NCBI GenBank assembly: GCA_017503575.1
Contig: JAFVSV010000040.1
Coordinates: 1-64,000, forward strand
Origin: Alistipes sp.
Lineage (GTDB): Bacteria; Bacteroidota; Bacteroidia; Bacteroidales; Rikenellaceae
Reading direction: 5' to 3'
DNA length: 64,000 nt
Every line of letters starts with the position of its first letter. Position 1 is the first letter of the stretch. Under the pieces are notes generated by a model. The model was not told the origin of the DNA, made no database searches, and worked only from the letters and a program-made list of their open reading frames with translations. Made by a program: the position numbers and the translations under genes. Shown in pieces: positions 1 to 7,901 of the stretch.

Positions 1-762
1 GACGACGACAACGACGATGGTGAAGCTGATGACCAAAAGCATTATGGTTTCGGCATCGGAGGTAGCAGTGGTAGCGGCGGCAGCGGTGGTAGTGGTAGTG
101 GCGGCAGCGGTAGTAGTGGCAGTGGCAGCAGCGGCTACAGTAGCGGTAGTGGTGGCATCGGCAGTGGCAGCAGCGGTGGCGGCGGCAGCGGCGGCAGCGG
201 TGGTGGTGGCAGCGGCGGTGGTAGTGGCAGTAGCGGCAGCGGTGGCGGCGGCAGCGGTGGTGGTAACAACCGTGGTGGTAACAACAATAATAGCAATAGA
301 AGCACATTTATACCCCTCGTATCACCCGATGAGACTGAGTCGTTGAGCGGCGGCAGTGGCAGCGACCGTGGTGGTAACAACAATAATAGCAATAGAGGCA
401 CATTTATACCCCTCGTATCACCCGATGAGATGGAGTCGTTGAGCGATGGTGTCGTATATAACGAGGCAGGCATTGTACCTCTTGTTGTCGAGCCTGGCGT
501 AAAATATTACCACCACTCACCACCAAAGGTTCGTGATGACTTCGAGCGCCTATTGGATTATATCCCGCAGCACATAATGTGGCAACTTGGGCTCGGAGAG
601 ATGACCTTCGACTACTATGCCTACGAAGACTTTATCCCCCTTGTGGCATGGTGGGAGATAGCAGCATTAACCAAGAATAAAGTGTATAACGAATATGGCG
701 TAGTGCCACTATGTTTGGAGCCTGGTCATACATACTACCGAACACCCCCAAAGCGTAAATAG
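1..762 (+). CDS. Gly/Ser-linker repeat protein, 5' end outside the window
   Basis: Frame 1 is open from the first base to the TAG at 760-762, giving 253 residues with no start in the window. It opens with an acidic stretch, then about 65 residues that are almost only Gly and Ser (residues 21-86), then two copies of an Asn-rich block starting at R91 and R123. The rest holds two copies of a module of about 42 residues, F135-K176 and F211-K251. Each begins FIPLV, has VYNE 17 residues later, EPG near residue 30 and YY at residue 34, and ends PPK. A third, truncated FIPLVSPDE start lies at F103. I do not recognise the family. The flexible linker suggests a display or multivalent binding protein, which is inference. 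The start and any signal peptide are not visible. Confidence 0.8.
   Translation, partial: DDDNDDGEADDQKHYGFGIGGSSGSGGSGGSGSGGSGSSGSGSSGYSSGSGGIGSGSSGGGGSGGSGGGGSGGGSGSSGSGGGGSGGGNNRGGNNNNSNRSTFIPLVSPDETESLSGGSGSDRGGNNNNSNRGTFIPLVSPDEMESLSDGVVYNEAGIVPLVVEPGVKYYHHSPPKVRDDFERLLDYIPQHIMWQLGLGEMTFDYYAYEDFIPLVAWWEIAALTKNKVYNEYGVVPLCLEPGHTYYRTPPKRK
61..258 (+). repeat. Gly/Ser codon microsatellite (GGT/GGC/AGC/AGT)
   Basis: Nearly every codon is a Gly (GGT, GGC) or Ser (AGC, AGT) codon, arranged as irregular GGS and GSGS runs. The tract is in frame inside the repeat protein. Low-complexity trinucleotide DNA like this can slip in replication, so its length may vary between strains. Confidence 0.85.
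271..444 (+). repeat. 78-bp direct repeat, two copies (271-348 and 367-444)
   Basis: Two near-identical 78-bp blocks start 96 bp apart. Each encodes RGGNNNNSNR, then TFIPLVSPDE, then an ESLS end. They differ at only a few bases (for example AGC versus GGC codon, ACT versus ATG). The 18 bp between them encode more Gly/Ser. This looks like a recent in-frame duplication. Confidence 0.9.
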
Positions 763-799
763 TAGAGTTCATCACTACGCTTCAATAACGATACATGGG

Positions 800-826
800 C
801 GGGCTACGCATTGCAGGCGTAGCCCG
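800..826 (+). terminator. Hairpin after the repeat protein
   Basis: A perfect 10-bp stem (CGGGCTACGC with GCGTAGCCCG) and 7-nt loop lie 38 bp after the stop codon. The following sequence is AT-rich but has no clean T run, so it may be a weak terminator or a 3'-end protecting hairpin. Confidence 0.55.
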
Positions 827-940
827 TAGCTAATTAGTATAATGTCTATCTATGAGCATCTGCGTGGATAGTTGTCCCCATAAGCATCGCCATAATATCA
901 ACTCTTCGAAACGTCTCCTCTCACTTTTTTTTGATTATAT

Positions 941-971
941 TTGCGTATTTCATATTTTTTGCTTAATTTCG
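941..971 (+). promoter_or_regulatory. Bacteroidetes-type promoter for the DksA-like gene
   Basis: TTG at 941-943, a 20-bp spacer and TAATTTCG at 964-971 (7 of 8 to TAnnTTTG), about 40 bp before the ATG. A second TAnnTTTG match (TATATTTG, 936-943) overlaps it. Confidence 0.5.
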
Positions 972-1010
972 CTTATTATAACTGAATAACCGTACTAAAA
1001 CGATACGATT

Positions 1011-1385
1011 ATGGCTGAGGAGAAGACACGTTACAACGATGCTGAACTCGAGGAGTTCCGTCAGTTGATAGAGCAGAAGTTGGAATCGGCACGCGCCGAC
1101 TACGATATGTTGCGCTCGGCAACAAGCAACGAGAATGACACCGAGGACTCGTCCCCAACATTCAAGGTTATGGAGGAGGGTGCCACAACACTCTCGAAGG
1201 AGGAGTATGGCCGCTTGGCAGCACGTCAAGTTAAGTTCATACGCAACCTCGAGATGGCATTGGTGCGTATCAACAACAAAACATACGGCATCTGCAAGAC
1301 CACAGGAAAGCTCATCCCTCGCGAACGTCTGCTACGCGTACCTCACGCCACCGAGTGCATCGAAGCCAAGGAGTCACGCAAATAG
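1011..1385 (+). CDS. TraR/DksA-family regulator lacking the zinc cysteines
   Basis: 124 residues. Members of the DksA/TraR family act in the secondary channel of RNA polymerase. The N-terminal half is charged and probably coiled coil (residues 1-60). The C-terminal part carries the family pattern YGICKTTGKLIPRERLL and then RVPHATECIEAK. The classical family has a C4 zinc finger; here only isolated cysteines remain in the two half-sites, so zinc binding is unlikely. This degenerate form is common in Bacteroidetes (family knowledge). The gene stands alone with its own promoter and a strong terminator 100 bp downstream. The start is the ATG that begins MAEEKTRY. Confidence 0.85.
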   Translation: MAEEKTRYNDAELEEFRQLIEQKLESARADYDMLRSATSNENDTEDSSPTFKVMEEGATTLSKEEYGRLAARQVKFIRNLEMALVRINNKTYGICKTTGKLIPRERLLRVPHATECIEAKESRK

Positions 1386-1454
1386 AGGGTGCGAGACAAG
1401 AGGGTGCGAGACAAGTGGGGCGAGATTGAGGCGAGAATGAGGAGAGAATGAGGA
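1385..1454 (+). repeat. Short purine-rich tandem repeats after the DksA-like gene
   Basis: Two exact 15-bp copies of GAGGGTGCGAGACAA (1385-1414), then two 11-bp copies of GAGAATGAGGA (1433-1454). They lie in the 3' untranslated stretch and encode nothing recognisable. Confidence 0.7.
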
Positions 1455-1484
1455 GAGAAGAGAGTTGACATAAAAGATGAAATA

Positions 1485-1516
1485 GGGCGTTGTCTGTGAC
1501 AGCGCCCCATTTTTTA
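1485..1516 (+). terminator. Rho-independent terminator
   Basis: Stem GGGCGTTGTC (1485-1494) with GACAGCGCCC (1498-1507), one G-U pair, triloop, then a run of six T. It ends the DksA-like transcript and lies between two convergent genes. Confidence 0.85.
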
Positions 1517-1560
1517 TTACACGACAGTCATAGCCTGCCGCTCTACGCAATAAACATGTG

Positions 1561-1935
1561 CTACATCTCAGCCTTCCAGAGACCGTGTAAGTTGCAGTAC
1601 TCGTAGACGGCCGTAACATTGGCATCGCCAACATATATCTCCGCCTCGGGCTTATCCTTGAGGTCTACACGAATGCCGCCATGCGTAGTCTCGACATAGA
1701 TAAATGCTATGTGGTGCTCCTCGAGCATGGGGTGTGGCACGCTGCCCACCTGCACCTTGATGCGACCCTCACCGAGGAGTGTCACCACAGGGACATGCTT
1801 CTCACCACTTGCATCTACAGTATTGGGGATAAGCTCCACCATCTTCTCTCCACAGCATACGAGAGGTACACCCGAGTCAACGACCTTGATTGCTACATTA
1901 CCACATTGGTTGCACTTGAAAAATTTTGTTGCCAT
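1561..1935 (-). CDS. dfx: Desulfoferrodoxin-type superoxide reductase
   Basis: Reduces superoxide to hydrogen peroxide without making oxygen, a cytoplasmic defence typical of anaerobes. The 124-residue product has both iron centres: an N-terminal desulforedoxin domain with C8, C11, C27 and C28 (CNQC, then CCGEKM), and a C-terminal neelaredoxin domain with H47, H68, H74, C114 and H117 (EKHVP, HPMLEEHH, YCNLHGLW). It is therefore the two-iron class. I start at MATKFF, because a longer frame begins nine residues upstream without domain content and the promoter sits 40 bp before this ATG. It is monocistronic. The electron donor, usually rubredoxin, is not in the window. Confidence 0.95.
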   Translation of the reverse strand: MATKFFKCNQCGNVAIKVVDSGVPLVCCGEKMVELIPNTVDASGEKHVPVVTLLGEGRIKVQVGSVPHPMLEEHHIAFIYVETTHGGIRVDLKDKPEAEIYVGDANVTAVYEYCNLHGLWKAEM

Positions 1936-1974
1936 AATATATCTGTTTTTATCGGTTATCAATTATTGTCTGTG

Positions 1975-2005
1975 CAAATATAGGGCAAAACCGCGATATG
2001 TGCAA
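1975..2005 (-). promoter_or_regulatory. Promoter for the superoxide reductase gene
   Basis: Read on the minus strand: TTG (2003-2005), 20 bp, TATATTTG (1975-1982). This is a full match to the Bacteroidetes TTG/TAnnTTTG promoter, 40 bp upstream of the chosen start. Confidence 0.7.
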
Positions 2006-2270
2006 GCTAAAAATTTTTATGCAGCTATCAGGGTAGCTTATAATAGGAGGGCTGACGCCCTTTCAGGCGCTGCACCCACCTCCATTTCTGATTGCTAATT
2101 TAGTAGATGCAACGTTATCGCAACCTTAATTAGCACCATAACCACAACTTTTTGTAGGAAGTGGTTAGATGTGGCCTTGATATGAAATAGAGCTGGATAG
2201 GATATACTTGTTGTATTTCCTAACCAGCCCAATGATTGCGAGGTCGCAGATGCCCCCTTCTGATAACAAA
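2006..2270. other. AT-rich intergenic region downstream of fabG, no gene seen
   Basis: About 265 bp between the dfx promoter and the end of fabG. I see a small GGGC/GCCC hairpin near 2050 and phrases (CACCTCCATTT, GCTAATTT) that resemble parts of the hairpin at 27778. There is no supported ORF or RNA gene and no clear terminator for fabG. Confidence 0.5.
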
Positions 2271-3017
2271 TTAGCAGTTCATGGCACCACAACAGTGGAT
2301 AACCTGACCACTAACGTATGACGAAAGATCCGAAGCAAGGAACAATGCCACGTTGGCAACATCCTCTGGTGTGCCGCCACGACGCATAGGTATCTGCTGT
2401 GCCCACTGATCCTTAATCTCCTGTGATAGCTGGTTTGTCATCTCGGTGATGATGAAGCCTGGGGCGATGCAGTTAGCGCGGATGCCACGAGGACCCATCT
2501 CCTTGGCGATAGACTTTGCGAGACCAATCATACCTGCCTTTGATGCCGAGTAGTTGCACTGGCCAGCGTTGCCGCTGACGCCAACAACTGATGACATGTT
2601 GATGATAGAGCCACCGCGCTGCTTTGCCATGATAGGTGTTACAGCGTGGATAAAGTTGAATGCCGACTTGAGGTTAACGTTGATTACAGCATCCCACTGT
2701 GCCTCCGACATACGCATCATAAGGCCATCCTTGGTGATACCTGCGTTGTTTACAAGGACGTCGATACGGCCGAAGTCCTCTACAATCTGCTTAACAACGT
2801 CGTGGGTCTCGTCGAACAACGCTGCGTTTGAGGCGTAAGCCTTAGCCTTAACGCCCAATGCCTCGAGCTGCTGTACGGTCTCCTCGACAGCCTCGTTGAT
2901 AACCAAATCGGTGAATGCCACGTTAGCACCCTCCTCAGCAAAGCGCAAGGCGATAGCCTTACCAATGCCACGACCAGCACCTGTTACAAGTGCCACCTTA
3001 CCTTCTAAAAGTTTCAT
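2271..3017 (-). CDS. fabG: 3-oxoacyl-ACP reductase FabG
   Basis: NADPH-dependent reduction of 3-ketoacyl-ACP in fatty acid elongation. This 248-residue short-chain dehydrogenase has the cofactor motif TGAGRGIG near the N-terminus, NNAG, the catalytic Ser in NMSSVVG, the YSASK Tyr/Lys pair, and the FabG-like end GQVIHCCGAMN. It is the last gene of the fabH-fabF-fabG unit, 24 bp after fabF. A longer reading from TTG at 3041, directly after the fabF stop, would add eight residues (MKLINSKN); the ATG opening MKLLEGK fits the family better. Confidence 0.95.
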   Translation of the reverse strand: MKLLEGKVALVTGAGRGIGKAIALRFAEEGANVAFTDLVINEAVEETVQQLEALGVKAKAYASNAALFDETHDVVKQIVEDFGRIDVLVNNAGITKDGLMMRMSEAQWDAVINVNLKSAFNFIHAVTPIMAKQRGGSIINMSSVVGVSGNAGQCNYSASKAGMIGLAKSIAKEMGPRGIRANCIAPGFIITEMTNQLSQEIKDQWAQQIPMRRGGTPEDVANVALFLASDLSSYVSGQVIHCCGAMNC

Positions 3018-3041
3018 ATTCTTCGAGTTAATAAGTTTCAA

Positions 3042-4295
3042 CTATTTCTCCTCCCACTTGCGGAGTGCCACACATGCGTTGTGACCACCGAAGCCGAGTG
3101 AGTTAGATATTGCCACGGTGAGTGGTGCCTCCACAGCCTTCAATGGGGTGTAGTCGAGGTCGCACTCGGGGTCGGGGTTGGTGAGACCTATGGTAGGTGT
3201 CACCACGCCATGGTGTAGCGATAGCGCCGAGGCGATGAGCTCAACAGCGCCCGTAGCACCGAGCATGTGGCCTGTGATAGACTTTGTAGAGGTAATCTTC
3301 GCCTTCTTGGCAGCCTCCTCGCCCATGGCGAGCTTGATAGCCTTGGTCTCGGCAGCGTCGTTAAGAGGCGTGCCTGTGCCGTGTGCGTTGATGTATAGGA
3401 GGTCCTTGTCGGCGTCGAACTGTGCCTCGTCGAGAGCCTGCTTGATGGCGCGTGATGCGGGCACACCATCGGGACGAGGTGCTGTGAAGTGGTGAGCGTC
3501 GCAGCTGTTGCCGTAGCCCACAACCTCGGCATATATCTTGGCGCCACGCTTGAGAGCGTTCTCCAACGACTCGAAGATCATCATTCCAGCACCCTCGGCG
3601 ATAACGAAGCCGTGACGGTCGGCCGAGAATGGGAGTGATGCCTGGAGAGGATCCTCCGAGCGTGATAGTGCCTTGCTATTGGCGAAGCCGCCGATAGCCA
3701 AGGGGTGTACCGAAGCCTCGGCACCACCAGTGATGATGGCATCAGCATAGCCATGCTTGATGGCGCGGTATGCCTCACCTGCGGCGTGAGTACCTGTTGC
3801 ACAAGCAGTAACCACGGGCAAGCATACGCCCTGTGCGTTGTGCGATATAGCTACGTTGCCCGATGCGATGTTCGAGATCATCATAGGCACGAAGAATGGT
3901 GAGATACGACCTACGCCCTCCTCGAGGAGTACCTTTGTCTGGTTCACGAAGGTCTCCATACCGCCAATACCCGAGCCGATATATACGCCCAAGCGCTCTG
4001 GCTCGATATTCTCGCCACTCTTGAGGCCTGCATCCTTCATAGCATCTGATGCTGCCGCCATGGCGTATACGCAGAACTTATCGCTGCGGCGTGCGAGACC
4101 TGCGTTGAGCTCGTACTCCGACTGATCGAAGTTCTTAACCTGACCTGCCACCTTCACGGGGAGGTTAAATTCGTCGTAACCCTTGATGAAGTCGATACCG
4201 CAGTTGCCCTCAACGAGGTTCTGCCAGGTCTGCTCAACGTGGTTGCCGACCGGGGTAATTGCACCGATACCGGTGATAACTACTCTCTGTTCCAT
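3042..4295 (-). CDS. fabF: Beta-ketoacyl-ACP synthase II FabF
   Basis: Condenses malonyl-ACP with acyl-ACP. The 417 residues show the Cys-His-His triad: C165 in VTACATGTH, H305 in NAHGTGTPLND, and H343 in GHMLGATGAVE. The start at MEQRVVITG gives the normal FabF length; 24 further in-frame residues upstream have no family match. It sits between fabH (47 bp upstream) and fabG (24 bp downstream). An acpP gene is often next to fabF but is absent here. Confidence 0.96.
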   Translation of the reverse strand: MEQRVVITGIGAITPVGNHVEQTWQNLVEGNCGIDFIKGYDEFNLPVKVAGQVKNFDQSEYELNAGLARRSDKFCVYAMAAASDAMKDAGLKSGENIEPERLGVYIGSGIGGMETFVNQTKVLLEEGVGRISPFFVPMMISNIASGNVAISHNAQGVCLPVVTACATGTHAAGEAYRAIKHGYADAIITGGAEASVHPLAIGGFANSKALSRSEDPLQASLPFSADRHGFVIAEGAGMMIFESLENALKRGAKIYAEVVGYGNSCDAHHFTAPRPDGVPASRAIKQALDEAQFDADKDLLYINAHGTGTPLNDAAETKAIKLAMGEEAAKKAKITSTKSITGHMLGATGAVELIASALSLHHGVVTPTIGLTNPDPECDLDYTPLKAVEAPLTVAISNSLGFGGHNACVALRKWEEK

Positions 4296-4342
4296 TATAT
4301 TCCGTTTTAGTGCGACACAGAGGTCGCAATGTTGATTACCAA

Positions 4343-5296
4343 TTAAATGCCCCACTCTATTACACAAGCGCCCGTGGTGAAGCCTGCACCGAATGCGCTG
4401 AACACAAGCTTATCGCCCTTCTGGAGCTTACCATCGCGGTTAAGCTCATCGAGAAGTGCTGGTAGCGCTGCCGATGAGATGTTACCATAACGCTCAACGT
4501 TGTGTGGCACACGCTCCTCGTCAACACCGAGGAAGTTGCGTATCGAGTCGATGATACGTCTGTTAGCCTGGTGAAGTACATAGTACTTGATGTCGTTAGC
4601 CTCGAGACCAGTCTCGTTAAGGAGCTTGCGGATGTCGCGGCAAGAGTTTGTCACAGCGTGCTTAAACACCTCACGGCCCTTCATTACCAAAGGCTCAAAC
4701 TCCTCGGGCTTGTCGATATATGGCGTAGGCTCGAGACGACGCTGGTAGTAGAGAACGTCGGTAAGCGACGATGTGGTGAGGCGGATGGCCTTAAGGTCAT
4801 CACCCTGTGTGACAACTGCGGCGCCTGCGCCATCACCAAAGAGGACACATGTACTGCGGTTCTCCCAACCGACCATGCGCGAGGGCTCCTCGGCGCAGAC
4901 GATAAGGATGTTCTTTGCCTTGTTGCACTTGAGCTTATCTTCGGCTATATCCATAGCGTAAATGAAGCCTGCGCACGCTGCGTTGATATCTACTGTTGGG
5001 CAGGTCGCGCCAATCATACCCTGAATGATACAGCTGAGCGCTGGCGTTACATACTCGTTAACAACATTCGAGCAGATGATAAAGTCGATGTCGGCAGCCG
5101 TAAGGCCTGCGTTCTCGAGTGCATGGTTGGCTGCAAGAACAGCCATATCCTCCAACTTCTCGGAAGATATCACACAGCGCTCCTTGATGCCTGTACGTTC
5201 AGTGATCCACTCATCGCTCGTGTCGAGAAACTTCTCGAGCATCTCGTTGCTGACTGCACATTTGGGATGAGCTGATCCTGTTCCAATAATCTTCAT
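4343..5296 (-). CDS. fabH: Beta-ketoacyl-ACP synthase III FabH
   Basis: Starts fatty acid synthesis by condensing acyl-CoA with malonyl-ACP. The 317-residue thiolase-fold protein has catalytic C108 (NAACAGF), H242 (LHQANRRI) and N272 (YGNISSA). It is first in the fabH-fabF-fabG unit, with a TATCTTTG -7 element 90 bp upstream. No plsX, fabD or acpP is linked. Confidence 0.96.
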   Translation of the reverse strand: MKIIGTGSAHPKCAVSNEMLEKFLDTSDEWITERTGIKERCVISSEKLEDMAVLAANHALENAGLTAADIDFIICSNVVNEYVTPALSCIIQGMIGATCPTVDINAACAGFIYAMDIAEDKLKCNKAKNILIVCAEEPSRMVGWENRSTCVLFGDGAGAAVVTQGDDLKAIRLTTSSLTDVLYYQRRLEPTPYIDKPEEFEPLVMKGREVFKHAVTNSCRDIRKLLNETGLEANDIKYYVLHQANRRIIDSIRNFLGVDEERVPHNVERYGNISSAALPALLDELNRDGKLQKGDKLVFSAFGAGFTTGACVIEWGI

Positions 5297-5383
5297 AATA
5301 TTCGGTTAATTTGACATTATATCCCTATTCGTAAACTTTGTCAAAATTGCATAAAAAGTGCATATCGCTCTGACAAAGCTGTG

Positions 5384-5391
5384 CAAAGATA
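5384..5391 (-). promoter_or_regulatory. -7 element for the fabH operon
   Basis: TATCTTTG on the minus strand, a perfect TAnnTTTG. The nearest TTG is 23 bp upstream (5415-5417), longer than usual, so only the -7 box is claimed. Confidence 0.45.
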
Positions 5392-5494
5392 CTTTCCACA
5401 TCTATACGCACGCGCAAATTGTGGTGTTTTTGCGTATTATGTGGTAAAATTACATTATATGTGGTGAAAAATATGTGATATAAAAAAATTTTAA

Positions 5495-5502
5495 TATCTT
5501 TG
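5495..5502 (+). promoter_or_regulatory. -7 element for the LytTR gene
   Basis: TATCTTTG, perfect to TAnnTTTG, about 30 bp before the ATG. I see no TTG at the expected spacing. Confidence 0.4.
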
Positions 5503-5530
5503 CTGCATATTAATATGAAATATCGTTGCC

Positions 5531-6523
5531 ATGGCAGCAAGAGAGATACCCAAATTCCTCGTCTCACGAGGCTATATTTCGGCGCTTATAGCATTCATCG
5601 TACTATTCTCCATACCCTTTATGGTGCAGTACGACCAATACTCCGTTGCCGTATGGTTTAGTACCAGCGATATGCTGCGCTTCTGCATGACCATTCTCTT
5701 CTATGTGGGAGCCATCGTGATGCTTATAGTGAGTAGATATGTTATGTATGCCATGCAGGATCGGGTGGAGATGACCGTCACACGATATCTGTGGTGGCTA
5801 CTATTCGAGTGTGTAGCCATCTCCCTCTTCTACACCATACTAACCGTCACGCTATTTCCAGCCGACGGAGTAACAATACCCATGGTTGCCATTCGCTCAC
5901 TTCTTTGTGTCATAGCCATTCTCTCGATACCTAACGGCATGATATCGCTTTATGCGGCATACCGAACGAAGTGCGAGGAGTTGGAGGCAACACAATATCA
6001 ACTACAACGCTTACGCGAAGAGAACGTGCGCCTTGCGGCAATAAACGAGAGCGACTCACGACTGATGGTTGCAGCCGAGATTACGCAGCGTACAAATGAC
6101 CGCGCTCCACGAATGGTAAACCTTAAGGATAATGGTGGTACAGTGAGACTTACGATAAATATAGACTCGCTATACTACCTTGAATCTGAGGACAACTACA
6201 TCAAAGTGCACTACAAGCATAACGACAAAATTGCCTCATACCTCCTACGTTGTCGCACGAAAATGGTAGAGGAGATGCTTAAGGGGACGAGCATGGTCAG
6301 ATGTCACCGCTCCTATATTGTAAATATAGCGAAGATAGGCTTTATAGGCGAGGAGCACCGAATGCACTACATAACGATGGATGATGACTCAATAAAGCGA
6401 ATACCCGTGTCGAAGAGCTACTACGAGACGCTAATAAACTCGCTCAACGCCATAGGTGGAACAATCAGCGACAGAGCAGAGAAGGGAAATATTGTAATGA
6501 ACGAACAAGAAGAAATGGCGTAG
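5531..6523 (+). CDS. Membrane-anchored LytTR-type transcription regulator
   Basis: 330 residues. The N-terminal half has four hydrophobic segments, roughly residues 15-33, 50-68, 86-108 and 118-142. A short coiled coil follows (EELEATQYQLQRLREENVRL), then a LytTR DNA-binding domain at about 195-305 with the patterns YLESEDNYIKVHY and MVRCHRSYIVN. There is no response-regulator receiver domain, so the membrane part probably does the sensing itself (inference). In Bacteroidetes such proteins often regulate adjacent genes; MscS follows 83 bp downstream under its own promoter. The target is unknown. Confidence 0.85.
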   Translation: MAAREIPKFLVSRGYISALIAFIVLFSIPFMVQYDQYSVAVWFSTSDMLRFCMTILFYVGAIVMLIVSRYVMYAMQDRVEMTVTRYLWWLLFECVAISLFYTILTVTLFPADGVTIPMVAIRSLLCVIAILSIPNGMISLYAAYRTKCEELEATQYQLQRLREENVRLAAINESDSRLMVAAEITQRTNDRAPRMVNLKDNGGTVRLTINIDSLYYLESEDNYIKVHYKHNDKIASYLLRCRTKMVEEMLKGTSMVRCHRSYIVNIAKIGFIGEEHRMHYITMDDDSIKRIPVSKSYYETLINSLNAIGGTISDRAEKGNIVMNEQEEMA

Positions 6524-6528
6524 CGATG

Positions 6529-6557
6529 TTGAAAAGCAAATAAAATCACTACCTTTG
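6529..6557 (+). promoter_or_regulatory. Promoter for the MscS gene
   Basis: TTG (6529-6531), 18 bp, TACCTTTG (6550-6557), 50 bp before the ATG. Confidence 0.6.
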
Positions 6558-6606
6558 TGACATATAAGTAATTAATAATAGCATAACATCAGAAAAATTA
6601 TAGGCT

Positions 6607-7857
6607 ATGGAGCATACAACAGATGTTCAATTATGGATTGACAGGGTGCTTGTCAATTTGGGCATGTCGCAGGAGCAGGCTCAAGATATAGACAAGTGGA
6701 TTATTTTTGCAGGTATTATAGTTATAGCATTAACAATCAACATTATACTTCGACTCTTTGTGTTGCGCGTAGTGAAAAACCTTGTGCGCAAGACGAAGGT
6801 TAAGTGGGACGATGTGCTATTCGACAATGATGTGATGAAGTGCCTATGCAACATCGTGACCCCAGTGATGATAGCTGCAATGCTCCCCATGGCATTTGGC
6901 ACGCAGACTGATGATCCAGAGATAATCTACACGATTATTGTCAAGCTACTCGACATATATCTCGTTATCAACTGCCTGCTCTTTGTCAACTCGTTGATGA
7001 AGGCGCTCTTCAGCCTTGCGGCGCAGCGACCCAGCTGGGAGGGCAAGCCTATTAAAGGTCTGTTGCAGATGGCGCAGGTGCTTTTGATATGTGTTGGTAT
7101 CATCCTCGTCGTATCAATACTTTTGGATAAGTCGCCAGTAATACTTCTTACGGGTCTTGGTGCCTCGGCAGCGGTGCTGATGTTGATATTCCAGAATAGT
7201 ATCCTTGGCCTTGTTGCGGGCGTTCAACTCTCGGCAAACAACATGCTCAAGGTGGGCGATTGGATCTCGATGCCCAAGCACAATATTGATGGTGTGGTAA
7301 CAGAGATATCGCTCACAACAGTTAAGATTAGGGCGTGGGATAATACGGTGCAGACCATACCACCTAACCTTCTTGTTAACGAGACCTTCGATAACTGGCA
7401 GCCAATGTTTGAGCGTGGCGGCCGACGTATTAAGCGCTCGATAAACATAGATACGCGTAGCATTAAGTTTGCCGATAGCGCCTTTATGGAGCGTATCGTG
7501 GCTGACGAGGTTACGGGTAAGATGGTTAAGTCTATTACCTCGGAGACAGCCGAGGGTGAGACAATCACCAACCTCGACCTCTTCATGCGTGCTGTTAACG
7601 CCTATCTTGATAATCATCCACGCATAAACCACAATATGATGGTCATGGTGCGCCAGCTTCAGCCTACGCAGTGGGGTCTGCCTATCGAGTTCTACTGCTT
7701 CTCGGCAAATGTCAATTGGGTGCCATACGAGTGGTTGCAGTCGGAGGTGATATCGCATGTCATTGCTCTTGCTCCCAAGTTTGACCTTGTGATATACCAG
7801 GCACCAAGCTCAAAGGAGAAGGAGGAGTCGTTCAACGTGCTTAGCGCCAACAGATAA
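6607..7857 (+). CDS. MscS-family mechanosensitive ion channel
   Basis: An inner-membrane channel that opens under hypo-osmotic stress. The 416 residues have about five hydrophobic helices in the first half (around 30-55, 80-98, 105-130, 152-178 and 182-205). The pore-helix region GLGASAAVLMLIFQNSILG and the beta domain (VGDWISM, DGVVTEISLTTVKIR, WDNTVQTIPPN) then follow. The large soluble C-terminal part (residues 260-416) and overall size resemble the YbdG/YnaI-type branch rather than small MscS (moderate confidence). Confidence 0.9.
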   Translation: MEHTTDVQLWIDRVLVNLGMSQEQAQDIDKWIIFAGIIVIALTINIILRLFVLRVVKNLVRKTKVKWDDVLFDNDVMKCLCNIVTPVMIAAMLPMAFGTQTDDPEIIYTIIVKLLDIYLVINCLLFVNSLMKALFSLAAQRPSWEGKPIKGLLQMAQVLLICVGIILVVSILLDKSPVILLTGLGASAAVLMLIFQNSILGLVAGVQLSANNMLKVGDWISMPKHNIDGVVTEISLTTVKIRAWDNTVQTIPPNLLVNETFDNWQPMFERGGRRIKRSINIDTRSIKFADSAFMERIVADEVTGKMVKSITSETAEGETITNLDLFMRAVNAYLDNHPRINHNMMVMVRQLQPTQWGLPIEFYCFSANVNWVPYEWLQSEVISHVIALAPKFDLVIYQAPSSKEKEESFNVLSANR

Positions 7858-7861
7858 AAAC

Positions 7862-7893
7862 GGGGATGGCTAATTTGATTTTTAGTCATCCCC
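7862..7893. terminator. Bidirectional hairpin between convergent genes (family B, copy 1)
   Basis: Arms GGGGATG (7862-7868) and CATCCCC (7887-7893) enclose GCTAATTTGATTTTTAGT. It is preceded by an A run and followed by TTATT. It ends both the MscS and the BACON lipoprotein transcripts. The enclosed sequence is nearly the same as in the hairpin at 27778 although the arms differ. Confidence 0.75.
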
Positions 7894-7901
7894 TTATTAG
7901 A

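Noticed and set aside
61..258. Engineered-looking Gly/Ser linker suggesting vector contamination
   Set aside because: The irregular codon mixture and the natural flanking modules in the same frame fit a native gene; no vector or tag sequence is seen.
17..346. Ala/Val-rich plus-strand ORF in another frame
   Set aside because: Out-of-frame reading of the same codon repeat; it has no domain content and stops inside the real gene.
135..473. Minus-strand ORF rich in Leu and Pro opposite the Gly/Ser tract
   Set aside because: It is the antisense of the GGN/AGN repeats; the plus frame holds the structured modules and a normal end.
2095..2292. 65-codon minus-strand ORF downstream of fabG
   Set aside because: Overlaps the end of fabG in another frame, has no start signal and no recognisable features.
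4502..5275. 257-codon plus-strand ORF
   Set aside because: Antisense to fabH, whose catalytic residues are all intact.
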